Source: Cyanobacteria bacterium SZAS-4 (lineage in GTDB: Bacteria > Cyanobacteriota > Vampirovibrionia > Obscuribacterales > Obscuribacteraceae). From it: a stretch of DNA of 64,000 nt. Of the stretch, positions 18,433 through 28,300 are shown piece by piece. Both the position numbers and the translations under genes were made by a program. Location of the stretch: contig JAFEAT010000007.1 in NCBI GenBank assembly GCA_018266255.1, positions 427,858 to 491,857 on the forward strand, given 5' to 3'. Every line of letters starts with the position of its first letter. Position 1 is the first letter of the stretch. The notes below the pieces were generated by a model. The model worked only from the letters and a program-made list of their open reading frames with translations, had not been told where the DNA came from and made no database searches.

Positions 18433-20559
18433 TTGCCAAAACTTCGTCTAAAACTCTGGCACAAATTTGAACTATTGGCAGCACTGCCTCTAGTGGCATG
18501 TGCAGGCGTTTTACTCACTCTGGGATTGATCTACACGTATTCAGATCATCAGATTTCCGAGGCTCAACGTGCCCGCGAGACTCTGGATACATGCGAATAC
18601 CTGATGAGAACCATAACCCAGGTTACAGCAAAATTGTGGACTACAACGGGCATCGAGATGGGCACTGAGCAAGCCCTCCTGAACAATACCAAGGTGAAGT
18701 TGCGGGACAAACTGAAAACTCTGAAGGAACTTTGTAAAGACGATCCAGCTGAATACAAATCAGCTATCGACATAGAGAATGCCGTCGAGACCTCGTTCAA
18801 AACGATGCAAGAGTCCATTACAAAGAAAAGCGAACATGGCATAGCAACCGCGCTAAAAATCATGGGCTTCAAAATGGAAACTGAAGACCAGGCACGTGAG
18901 TTGTTGATGCTCAACCATAAATTGGCTGATCAACTGGCCGCACGTGTAAGTAACGCCGATGTACCCTCGACCGCTGAAATGATGCGACCGCTAATCCTAG
19001 TTGCTGCAATTTTGATCGTGAGTTTAAGCGCTATCACCGCATACATACTGAATCGTAATGTGGTTACGCGCCTGTCTAAACTTGTGGCGAACAGTAAAAG
19101 ATTGGCAAAACTTGACGTCCTGGTCGCGCCGACTGAAACAAATGAAGTCGATGAAATTGCTGACCTCAACGAAGTCTTTCACACAATGGCAGGATCACTG
19201 GCAGAAGCAATCGCAAGAGAACGCGCAAGCATCGAAAAAGCTGCGGATGTAATTTGCACCTTAAACAAAAACGGTGCGATTAAAAGTATCAACTCTGCAT
19301 GTGTAGAGGCCTGGGGCTTCGAAGCGAACTTCTTAATCGACAAAAGCATTCTTGAAATAGTGCATAGCGAAGATAGAAACAAAACGAAGTCCTTTCTCGC
19401 CGGTTTGACCAGGTCGAGCGCAATGGAGACATTAGACAACCGACTTGTCAGAAAGGATGGAAAGACAATTGATGTTCTCTGGTCATGCCGCAAAGGTGGC
19501 GTTGACGGCGAAATATTTTCAATTGCTCACGACATTACAGAGCGCAAATTGGTTCAGGACAACCTAAGAAAAAGCGAAGACAGATTCGCTGCCATTAAGG
19601 AAAGAATGCCAGCCGGAATTATCATTTTCAACGACAACGGAAAAGTTCTGGATTTCAACCCCAGTGCCGAATCAATGACAGGGCGGAACACAAACGAATT
19701 GCGGGGGGCAGCGCTAAAAGAGATTATGCCCGCCATCAATTTAGACGCACTAAATCTCGCACAGTGGAGCCACCCTCGCGAAAATGAGATCGTTCACTCA
19801 GACGGTACCGTAAAAACAGCAGACATTATCGTCTCTCAGCTGAATACAAGCGAAGATCAAAATTACCTCTCGGTCATGATCGACACAACTGATCGGCACG
19901 AGTTGGAAAAAATCAAAGAAACTTTGGTAGCAATGATCGCTCACGACATCGCCACTCCTATGACTACGATCCATTCACAACTTCACCTGGCCCAACTCGG
20001 TGCAATGGGTGAGCTGACCGAGGAGGGAGCGCAACTCGTAAAATCGGCAGAGACACAAAGCACTGAATTAATGAACGTACTAACCACTGTCATGAAAACC
20101 GCAAAGTATCAGCATGCTGCAATCTTGAAGGGACTTGCTAAAACACGTCTTGCAGACCTCGTAGATGCCGCAGTTGAATCAACTGAATCTGAACGAGACA
20201 GCAAGAATATAGAGATGCACGTCCAGATCGATCGCTCGTTGCAGCTGTATGTCGAGCCGGATAGTGCCACTCACGCACTAAAAGTGGTGCTAGGGCAATT
20301 GGTCCAAACTTGTTCAAGTCAGCAAGTATTAACGATAGAAAGCTTTGCTGATGAAGATGCTAACGATAACAAAGTGCTGCTGAGGATCTCCCACCCCAGG
20401 AATGCACAGACGGAACAGCCAGGCAATCTCGCTTGGGAGTTCGCTTGTGCAATAGTCAACGCAAACAATGGACATCTGCGATTTATGAGCGAGCAAAAGT
20501 TTGTCGGCTGCGAATTTGAATTTACTGTTGGCTCGATGCTGGCGCGAGCGGCAGAGTGA
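18433..20559 (+). CDS. Membrane sensor histidine kinase homologue with degenerate ATP-binding domain
   Basis: A 708-residue protein with a TTG start. Order of parts: membrane helix (about 14-35), extracytoplasmic helical sensor, second helix (about 175-197), HAMP, two PAS domains (about 270-375 and 385-490), a DHp helix with HDIATP at 504-509, then a region in the place of HATPase_c. The acceptor His504 is intact. The ATP-binding motifs are not: the N-box place reads KVVLGQLVQTC (617-627) without Asn, the G1 place reads SHPRNAQTEQ (653-662) instead of DxGxG, and the G2 place reads PGNLAWEFA (663-671) instead of GxGLGLA. It should not bind ATP on its own. Its end overlaps tail-to-tail with the kinase at 20522-22675 by 38 bp. 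Confidence 0.88.
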   Translation: MPKLRLKLWHKFELLAALPLVACAGVLLTLGLIYTYSDHQISEAQRARETLDTCEYLMRTITQVTAKLWTTTGIEMGTEQALLNNTKVKLRDKLKTLKELCKDDPAEYKSAIDIENAVETSFKTMQESITKKSEHGIATALKIMGFKMETEDQARELLMLNHKLADQLAARVSNADVPSTAEMMRPLILVAAILIVSLSAITAYILNRNVVTRLSKLVANSKRLAKLDVLVAPTETNEVDEIADLNEVFHTMAGSLAEAIARERASIEKAADVICTLNKNGAIKSINSACVEAWGFEANFLIDKSILEIVHSEDRNKTKSFLAGLTRSSAMETLDNRLVRKDGKTIDVLWSCRKGGVDGEIFSIAHDITERKLVQDNLRKSEDRFAAIKERMPAGIIIFNDNGKVLDFNPSAESMTGRNTNELRGAALKEIMPAINLDALNLAQWSHPRENEIVHSDGTVKTADIIVSQLNTSEDQNYLSVMIDTTDRHELEKIKETLVAMIAHDIATPMTTIHSQLHLAQLGAMGELTEEGAQLVKSAETQSTELMNVLTTVMKTAKYQHAAILKGLAKTRLADLVDAAVESTESERDSKNIEMHVQIDRSLQLYVEPDSATHALKVVLGQLVQTCSSQQVLTIESFADEDANDNKVLLRISHPRNAQTEQPGNLAWEFACAIVNANNGHLRFMSEQKFVGCEFEFTVGSMLARAAE

Positions 20560-22675
20560 CAAAAAACGTGGCACCCACTCCGTCGTTATTCTCAGCCCAA
20601 ATTTTACCGCCATGCTTGTCGACTATGCTTTTACAAATGGCTAGACCTAGACCAGTCCCACCTTTCCGAGTCGCGTCAGTGACAGCAGCCTGCTTAAACG
20701 CCTCGAAAATAGTGCCCAGGGATTCCGCCGGTATCCCCGAACCGTAGTCACGCACACTGAGGCGAACAACACCATCTGCGATATCGCTGGAGATGTCGAT
20801 CTTTCCCTGCGCCGGAGAAAATTTTATCGCATTGGTAAAAAGGTTCACCATCACTTGCACAATCCGTTCGGGATCAACGTCAACCAGACAATCAGTTACA
20901 GACGAGATTAGCGATATTTGTTTCGGTGATGCTTTGATCGCCACAGCTCCCATAGCTTTATTGACGATTTGCACCACCGAAGTTGGAGCTTTTACAATCG
21001 CAAATAACTCATCGCCCATGCGGATTTTGAGGAAGTCATCGAACAACCTCAACAACCGCTCGCTTTCGTTCACTGACACATCCAGGCGGCTGTAGGCTTT
21101 CTCTGTCAAGTTGCCCAAATCGCCTGCTCGCAGGCGGCTTAAAACGAGAGCAATTTCAGTCATCGGTTGCGCCACATCATCAGACATTGTGCGCAACAAT
21201 TCTTGCTTGATTCGGTCTATCGTCAATCGTTCAGTCAAGTCTGCAACAATCGCTAAGACATACTTTTCGCCGTCGATCTCGGCAAAGTCCAGAGACAATT
21301 CAATTGGCACTTCGCCAGATTCACCAGATTCAATTGACGACAAAAAGCTTTTTCCACACTCTTCTGATGCCAATTCGAATATGTCATAAAACTCTTTCTT
21401 CAGCTTCAGACGCTGAAGCAAAGCTTTGTCTATCAGCGTATTCGCACCAAACAATCTCAACGCACTTTGATTGGCGAACCTGATTTTTCCATCACGACTG
21501 ATCAGCATCAATCCAGCAGGAAGATTTTCCACCAGAGATCGAACCTTCGCTTCACTTTTATGAAGTTGCCGCTCCAACTCTTTGCGCTCTGTGATATCGT
21601 ACGCAACGCAATAATATCTGTGCTCCCCACCGTTGTGAACACTGATAAGCATGACTATGATTTGACCGTCGCGCTTTATAAACTCCTCTTCGAAGATCAG
21701 ACTGGACCCAGGCTCTATCGACTGCAAGCGCGAGCGGAGGTCATTTACCGCCTCACTTTTGACCAGACTAAAGAGCCGTCGACCAAATAGATCCTCATCA
21801 GTGAAACCCAAAACTTTCTCGCACTCTTTAGCGATTTCAACAATTTTTGTATCCTGGTCGATAGTAAAAATTACTGCACCAGCGTTTTCTAAAATTGCTC
21901 GCTCCTGACTGCTAATTTCTTGAAGCAATTCAGACATCTCATGAAATTGATGATCCAATTCTGCGATTTCATCAGAGCCATTCAGCGGGCGCAGCAAAGG
22001 GGCGCGCCGAGCCAGCCTTTTGCTGTTCTCAATAATCACGGATAAACGACCAGTCACCTGCTTACTAAGCAAAAAAGGCACCACAACACTCAAAAGAACG
22101 GCGAAAGCAGAGCCTCCATACAACACGTATCCAATCAATTGACGGTATTGACTGACAGTGAACTCACTTTGACGAACGTACGGCTCGTCCAATCCAGCGA
22201 TTTCCATGTCAAGTTTATTGGTCAATACCTGCTCATTCACAATCTCTCTAATTTCTCGCAAACGCATAGGAGCAAAGTGCAACCCACCTTTCCGTATCAG
22301 ATCGACAACTTCATCAGACAAACTGAGAGACTTCATGCACTGTTTCTCAATTTGCAAAACAGCGCTCAGTTGCTTGGGACGAGACGCCATGGACACTTTC
22401 AAACGAGCGATAGCGTTGTCGACCTTTTGCTTCAACTCCGGATAGTTCCGCAAGGAATTTTCGTTTTGCGTCGCTGAATATTCAAATACTGCTAGGGCAC
22501 CACTGGTGACGGCGGTCGTCAAAGTCATTCCGTCAGAAACTGCATCGCGCGCATTCTTCTCCCTAATTAATTCCGCTTCTTGGGCAGAGAGAAGATAAGC
22601 TAGAATGATCATCATCGCAATTCCAAAAACAACGGGAATTCCAGCGACGATAAAAACTTTTGGTAGCAGCTTCAA
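20522..22675 (-). CDS. Membrane sensor histidine kinase homologue with Asp in place of the H-box His
   Basis: A 717-residue protein with a TTG start. It has the same plan as its convergent neighbour: two membrane helices flanking a helical sensor, HAMP, two PAS domains, DHp and HATPase_c. The ATP-binding half is complete: VNLFTNAIKFSP (N-box), VRDYGSGIP (G1) and GGTGLGLAICKSI (G2). The H-box reads MSDDVAQPMTEI where the standard form is xSHDLRTPLTxI, so residue 499 is Asp (GAT at 21179-21181) rather than the phospho-accepting His. Alone it should not autophosphorylate, but it could phosphorylate a partner's His. DivL of Caulobacter, with Tyr at this place, shows that such proteins can be functional regulators. 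Confidence 0.9.
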   Translation of the reverse strand: MKLLPKVFIVAGIPVVFGIAMMIILAYLLSAQEAELIREKNARDAVSDGMTLTTAVTSGALAVFEYSATQNENSLRNYPELKQKVDNAIARLKVSMASRPKQLSAVLQIEKQCMKSLSLSDEVVDLIRKGGLHFAPMRLREIREIVNEQVLTNKLDMEIAGLDEPYVRQSEFTVSQYRQLIGYVLYGGSAFAVLLSVVVPFLLSKQVTGRLSVIIENSKRLARRAPLLRPLNGSDEIAELDHQFHEMSELLQEISSQERAILENAGAVIFTIDQDTKIVEIAKECEKVLGFTDEDLFGRRLFSLVKSEAVNDLRSRLQSIEPGSSLIFEEEFIKRDGQIIVMLISVHNGGEHRYYCVAYDITERKELERQLHKSEAKVRSLVENLPAGLMLISRDGKIRFANQSALRLFGANTLIDKALLQRLKLKKEFYDIFELASEECGKSFLSSIESGESGEVPIELSLDFAEIDGEKYVLAIVADLTERLTIDRIKQELLRTMSDDVAQPMTEIALVLSRLRAGDLGNLTEKAYSRLDVSVNESERLLRLFDDFLKIRMGDELFAIVKAPTSVVQIVNKAMGAVAIKASPKQISLISSVTDCLVDVDPERIVQVMVNLFTNAIKFSPAQGKIDISSDIADGVVRLSVRDYGSGIPAESLGTIFEAFKQAAVTDATRKGGTGLGLAICKSIVDKHGGKIWAENNDGVGATFFVTLPLAPASSQQ

Positions 22676-22707
22676 ATCAAGGTCTCACGAACGGCTTATA
22701 CATACTA

Positions 22708-23403
22708 ATGAATTTCGGCAGGAAAAGTACGAATCATCTTGCTTTGATGACAATTTTGATTGTTTTCATCGGTCAGGCAATGCCCTGCAGTTGCGCAGAA
22801 TTAGCACCTGTTAAACCGCTAACACCCACTCAAACAGCAATTTTGGACGAGCAAGATGAACTTTACGACAAATTGCCAAGTCAGTGCCCCAATTTAATTG
22901 AGCGTTTGGAAATTTTGTTAAAAAAGCAAGAGGTCTCTTTTGGGCATGACAGCCCACAAGTATCGTGCACACTCGATCAACTCTACTGGCTGTACAAGTC
23001 TGAAAACAAGCCAGAATTACAAATAGCTGCGGCGAAAAGATCGATGGAGATAAAACAAAAGATTCTGGGTCCGCAAGCGGTTGATTCAGCGGCGGCTCTT
23101 TGCCATCTTGCCAACGCTCTTGCGGCGAACAAACAGTATGAAGAGGCTCTGTCTCTCCTGCAAAACTATTTGAAAACCCTGACTCCAACAGAGACGAGAT
23201 CGGCCGAGACCATGACAATCTACGAAATAGGTTTGACATATTTTGCATGGAAAAAATTTGATTTGGCGCAACCCTGGTTCGATAAAACAGTGGACTACAA
23301 ACTAAAATACGCGCCAAACTCTAGAGTTATTCCTTCTTACCACAAGGCACTGACCTCACAGCGGGCAAATAAACGAATGCTGAGGCGCTCGCGAACCTGG
23401 TAA
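22708..23403 (+). CDS. Secreted TPR-repeat protein
   Basis: A 231-residue protein from the ATG at 22708; the frame is open from a TTG at 22660, but the 22708 start gives a normal signal peptide with a hydrophobic run LALMTILIVFIGQAM and Cys soon after, so it may be exported or lipid-anchored. The rest is tetratricopeptide-like helices: LERLEILLKKQEV, AAALCHLANALAANKQYEEAL and YEIGLTYFAWKKFDLAQPWF. TPRs mediate protein-protein contact. It diverges from the kinase at 20522-22675 with only 32 bp between start codons, so the promoters must overlap the genes. A role in the same signalling system is possible. Confidence 0.72.
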   Translation: MNFGRKSTNHLALMTILIVFIGQAMPCSCAELAPVKPLTPTQTAILDEQDELYDKLPSQCPNLIERLEILLKKQEVSFGHDSPQVSCTLDQLYWLYKSENKPELQIAAAKRSMEIKQKILGPQAVDSAAALCHLANALAANKQYEEALSLLQNYLKTLTPTETRSAETMTIYEIGLTYFAWKKFDLAQPWFDKTVDYKLKYAPNSRVIPSYHKALTSQRANKRMLRRSRTW

Positions 23404-23407
23404 TCGA

Positions 23408-24277
23408 TCACATCGCTTTTGAACCTTCGGCGTAGTCCAAAAGATCACGCTCATAGTTGGCGAAATGTTCAACATCTATCAAACCGCGTCGAATGGCTTC
23501 GACAACAACGCGAACGCGCATATTTACCATTCCGCCATCTGGATCGAGAGCCTTGAGTGGATCCTGCTCAAGCAGCTTTTGAAATATCAGTGTAATGCGA
23601 TTTTGAATTCCACGCACACTGACGTTTCTTCTTGCAGCAATGACGCGATCTGTAAGTCCCAACGCCATATCCACAAGCGTTTCATACTCAGCATCCGTGA
23701 GACTATTCTTGCCAGGTACTTGTCGTGAATGGTTAGTAAGTGGATCGAGATAGGTATTGTTGTGAAGAAAAACGCATTCGACACCATAGCGAATTCGCTC
23801 TTGATTTTGAGCCTTCAGAATGTAACCGAAGAGTCCGCTATCTGGCAGAAGTTTCTTGATTTGGCGCAGGTGCCACTCTCTATGCGATTCGGCAAGAAAA
23901 ATAATTTTGGCAGATCTGTTGTGATTCCAGATGCGACGGGCCGTTTCAAAAACATCGGCATCTGCAATTTTCACATCTAGAATCACCAAATCTGGTTGCT
24001 TACCTTCATACAAAGTAGCGGCTTCTCTGCCAGTTCGTACAAAAACAATTTTCGGCGACGTAGGGAGAAAACTGTTCAACATTTGCTGGTAAGAATTTTG
24101 CAACTCCACGACGGGATCGGCAACTAAAATGGTCACAGTCAAGAGTTCCTGCGCCGGTAGGGCAGCCGGTTGGAAAAATAGGAACGAAGAATCGGTGGGG
24201 GTAGGTAGGAAGTTCGTTTGCATTTTGCAGAGACCCTTGTGCTGTGTCCTTAAACAGAATAGGTGAGCCGACCTCAC
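23408..24277 (-). CDS. Response regulator, receiver plus LuxR/NarL-like helix-turn-helix
   Basis: Up to 289 residues from a GTG at 24277, or 271 from the ATG at 24223. Counting from the ATG, the receiver spans about 29-155: D83 in LVILDVK is the acceptor and K137 the conserved Lys, but the usual acidic pair after strand 1 is reduced to one Asp (VADP). The C-terminal part LTDAEYETLVDMALGLTDRVIAARRNVSVRGIQNRI is a LuxR-type helix-turn-helix in sequence shape, though in place of the usual KEIA it has RVIA. The GTG start lies inside a small hairpin (24262-24278), so the ATG may be the real start. The cognate kinase is unknown; two odd kinases are adjacent. Confidence 0.82.
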   Translation of the reverse strand: MRSAHLFCLRTQHKGLCKMQTNFLPTPTDSSFLFFQPAALPAQELLTVTILVADPVVELQNSYQQMLNSFLPTSPKIVFVRTGREAATLYEGKQPDLVILDVKIADADVFETARRIWNHNRSAKIIFLAESHREWHLRQIKKLLPDSGLFGYILKAQNQERIRYGVECVFLHNNTYLDPLTNHSRQVPGKNSLTDAEYETLVDMALGLTDRVIAARRNVSVRGIQNRITLIFQKLLEQDPLKALDPDGGMVNMRVRVVVEAIRRGLIDVEHFANYERDLLDYAEGSKAM

Positions 24278-24421
24278 CGACTCCTGTCCGGTTTCTCACC
24301 AATTTCTAACCAAATTGAAAAACGTTCAGTCTTTTGCGATGCAATAGAGCCAGAAACCCGCATGCGCCGAGCCGACAGGGCAAAAAGCTCTAGTGATTTA
24401 GGAGCCTAAACCGATATCGCC

Positions 24422-25387
24422 TTAAGAACGATCACCTGCATTGAATTTTTCATTCGCAAGGTCCGCGATTGCGCTCTCTGACGCGGTTTTATAGATTTGC
24501 TCAAGGGTCGGAATGAACGGATAATTAGATCGCCAAAATGGGAAATTGCCGAGCCTGTTCGGCAACGAAGCATTAACAGCCGGAGCGCTAATAGAGCCGA
24601 CTAGATGACTGCACGGCTGTACGGTCCAAAAGTCTTCGAGCGGCAATGGGGTTGGCTTTTCTGCCACTTTCGAAACTGTGCTTGATTGACTCTTGCCCGA
24701 TTTTGCTGAACTCGCACCGAGTTTCGAGGAAGATTTCTTTGACACTGAGCCCGGCCGAGTTTTAACCCTGCTGATTTTTATCGGCTCACCAGTTTTAGTA
24801 ATTAGATCGATCAATTGCTCTTTGCTCAATCCGCGCATGAGAAAAATCAAGAATGGATCACGGTCGAACTCTTCACCGAGCAAATAGTAAACAGAAGCAA
24901 TATGTTTGCAAGGATTTGAATAATCAGGGCAAGAGCACTCAGTTTTGAGGTCGTCCATACTTTTTGGGAAAAGCGAAAGCTGATGCTCGGCAAATAGTTT
25001 TTCAATGTCTTGCGGCATTTCGCCAGCCAATAGTTTGGCGGCAACAATCGCTTGATTAAATGCTGTTTCGGACAACAAAATCCACTTCTCTAGCGGAATT
25101 GTTGTCACTTCAATTTTTAAATCGTACGGTTGGAAACGCGACCCCTGCACACGCGCCTCAATTGCGCCTGCTTTGATATCGATAGACAGAACCTGTCCAC
25201 GCCTGGCATAAACACGCCCACGTGCCAGACGCCCACCGAGGTCTAAGCTTTCCAGCACCCTTAACCAGCGCTGCGCCCACCAGTTTTTGCCAAACTTGCC
25301 ACGCGCGGTTTGCGACTTAATACCACCGCGAGCGGCGCGCGGACCATAGCGAGAATTGAATATGTCATCGTGCGACACTTCAGACAA
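24422..25387 (-). CDS. SWIM zinc-finger protein
   Basis: About 321 residues from a TTG at 25387 that overlaps the helicase stop by 8 bp; a GTG three codons later is an alternative. The N-terminal NSRYGPRAARGG and FGKNWWAQRWLRVLES are characteristic of bacterial SWIM proteins. C151-x-C153-x6-C160-x-H162 is the SWIM zinc motif, a DNA- or protein-binding element. The middle third (220-255) is Ser, Lys and Thr-rich and probably disordered. SWIM proteins commonly lie beside SNF2 ATPases, as here. The joint role is unproven; chromosome maintenance or DNA repair is plausible. Confidence 0.9.
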   Translation of the reverse strand: MSEVSHDDIFNSRYGPRAARGGIKSQTARGKFGKNWWAQRWLRVLESLDLGGRLARGRVYARRGQVLSIDIKAGAIEARVQGSRFQPYDLKIEVTTIPLEKWILLSETAFNQAIVAAKLLAGEMPQDIEKLFAEHQLSLFPKSMDDLKTECSCPDYSNPCKHIASVYYLLGEEFDRDPFLIFLMRGLSKEQLIDLITKTGEPIKISRVKTRPGSVSKKSSSKLGASSAKSGKSQSSTVSKVAEKPTPLPLEDFWTVQPCSHLVGSISAPAVNASLPNRLGNFPFWRSNYPFIPTLEQIYKTASESAIADLANEKFNAGDRS

Positions 25388-28300
25388 ATGCCTCCCTACT
25401 TAGAGTAAAGACTCGTTTCAAATCGGCATTAGACAACTTAGTAAGCCAGCCTTCTCCAGCCCCCACTACGACGTCTGCGGTTCTCTGCTTGTCGTCGATG
25501 ATTTCGTCAATTTTGTCTTCCAGCGTTCCTGCAGTTATGAACTTTCTTACTTGCACATTTTTCTTTTGTCCAATGCGATAGGCCCGATCGCTTGCCTGAT
25601 TTTCTACAGCGGGATTCCACCATCGGTCATAGTGAAATACGTGGTTAGCAGCGGTGAGATTGAGTCCAGTGCCACCGGCTTTCAGTGAAAGAACAAAGAG
25701 TGACGGGCCATCGGCAGACTGAAAACGCTCAACCATCTCATCTCGCACTTTGCGCGAAACACCGCCGTGCAAGAACAACACCTCTACTCCAAATTTCTCT
25801 TGCAATTGCTTTTTTATCAGTTTGCCCATCTCAGCAAATTGAGTGAAGATCAAGGCTTTCTCACCTGAACGCAATACTTCCTCGAGCATCTCCACGAGAC
25901 GATCTAACTTTCCAGATCGTCCATCAAGTTCGGAATTATCAGCATTGAAATGAGCAGGGTGATTGCAAACCTGCTTCATCTGCGTCATCGCTGCAAGAAT
26001 TTCACCAGCACGGCGCGAAGGATCCGTGGTGACGAGTCTTTCGATTAGATCATCGAGAACGGCAGAATACAGCGTTACTTGCTCTTTTGACATCGAGCAA
26101 TAGACCTTCATCTCCTGTTTATCTGGCAAATCACTAATGATGCTTTTGTCAGTTTTCACTCTTCTCAAAATGAAAGGCTGTGTGATCTCCTTCAGACGCT
26201 CTTCCGCCAAAGCGCTGCCTTCCACTTGAATAGGAATGAGAAATCGCTCGCGGAACTCTCTGCTGCTGCCAAGAAAATTCGGATTGAGAAACTCCATGAT
26301 TGAGTATAAATCGGCGACAGAATTTTCGACAGGTGTTCCTGTCAACGCGACTCGATAGCGACTCTTCAATCCTCTTGCGGCGACTGATTGTTTAGTCATA
26401 TTGTTCTTGATGTTTTGAGCTTCGTCTAAAATTACTCCCGCCCAAGAAATCTCTTGCAAGTGCTGACGATCGCGATCGAGCAAACTGTAGGTCGAAATAA
26501 CTACATCGTGATGATTAGCGTCCTTAACGAAGGATTCACCCTTTTTGCGCTTGCCCCCATGGTGCACCATTACAGATAATTCAGGAGTAAACCGAGCCGA
26601 CTCTTTGCACCAATTGCTCACAACAGATGTCGGACAGACAAGAAGTACAGGTCCAACAGAGCCTTCATTTTTTTGTTTTTGGATCAAAGCGAGAGTCTGA
26701 ATTGTCTTGCCTAAACCCATGTCATCAGCTAGACAAGCTCCTAGTCCCCACTGAGACAAAAAGTCTAACCAGGAGAATCCACGCTGTTGGTAGTGTCGCA
26801 ATTCACCCTTAAATGACAACGGCGTTGGAAGCTCAGTCATCCCACGCGGTTCATTCAATTGTTGAAGAAATTCTCTCACCCAACCTGTCGCTTCGACGAC
26901 AACTTCAGCACCGTCGTCAGCTGTTTTTGTCAAAGCGAGCTTCACCAACTCGCCTAAGGTGCCCTTCTTTCTAACTTTCTTTTGAAGAAAATCTATCGAG
27001 GCCTGGATATCTTCCTGAGTCACGAGAATCCACTGACCACGAATTTTGACGAGCGGACTTTTGAGCGATGTTAGCGTTTCCAATTCAGCTTGCGTCAACG
27101 TCATGTCGCCTAACGCAAGTTCCCAATCGAATTCCACAACATGATCGAGCGTCAATTTACTGCCACGTACTTTCATCGAGCTATCGATATTGGCGCGTCG
27201 TTTAATTTTGGCGCGCTGCCCCTTACGCCACCACGAAGGCAACATCACACCGAAACCTGCTCCCTCGAGAGTGAGCGCAGTTTCGTTCAAAAATTGAAAG
27301 ACGTTGGAATTGCTCAGTGCAAAACCTGACGGTGTTGGAGATTTCAGGCTATCGTCGACATGTTGCGACAAGCGAGAAGCTTGCCCCAGAGAGCGAAGCA
27401 ACTGTTCGCGCGGTCTGAAATTGGAAGCATCGAAAGTTTTTCTCACCGCCCCAACATTCATCCATGCATCCTCAGCCGAAATCATCAGACTGGGATCTTT
27501 CACGCATTGGAGAAGGTAATGAACGTTCCAATTAGCAGCATTCAAAAGGTCTGCGCGCTGCTGCACCGAACCTGACTCAAGCTCATCTTCTTGGATCGCA
27601 GGCTCTTCTAATCGAAAGCAGAGTCTAAATTCAGCGAACTCACTAATCAAGAGAGGGTGCTGCCATTCTTCCAGTTGAGTAGCAAATTTCTCAATCTCGC
27701 TCGCGTCGAAATTCATTCGACCGCTGGCTGATGATAAAGCATGCAACCAGCAGTCATGTACGCTCAGATAGGCGTTACTGCGCATCGGCATTGATTTGAC
27801 AACTTTCGAACTCGCACAACGAACAGCATCATCGACAAACGCATTTATATATCCTGTCACCAAACTAACTGGTGGCATGGACGGTGCCCGTGAGGATGAC
27901 TGCACTGAACTCAGGGCCCGCACCACTGGTGGCATAAGATCCACGAAGTCTCTAACTGTGGCATGATCGTCTGGTGAAAGTATCGGTTTCCAACAAGCGA
28001 AATAATCATGACCACGTTGAATGACAGCTGGCAAGTACTGCTGACGCGCAACGAGAGCTGCAGAAAATCTAGCCAGTTGAATGATGTATGAAAATTCGCT
28101 GCCCAAAATCACTCCAGGAGCCAGGATATGACCGCTTTCAGCCCGCTCGACAAGCGCCACAATTTCAAGTGCATGCATCGCTACAGTGTCAATCACCCAG
28201 GGCAAGTGCTTTGTGGGCTGCTGAAACTCAAATCCATCATCATCATCAGAGCAAAGCAGACGACTGGATGGAGTTGGGAGATGATCAGTGGAGGGAAGCC

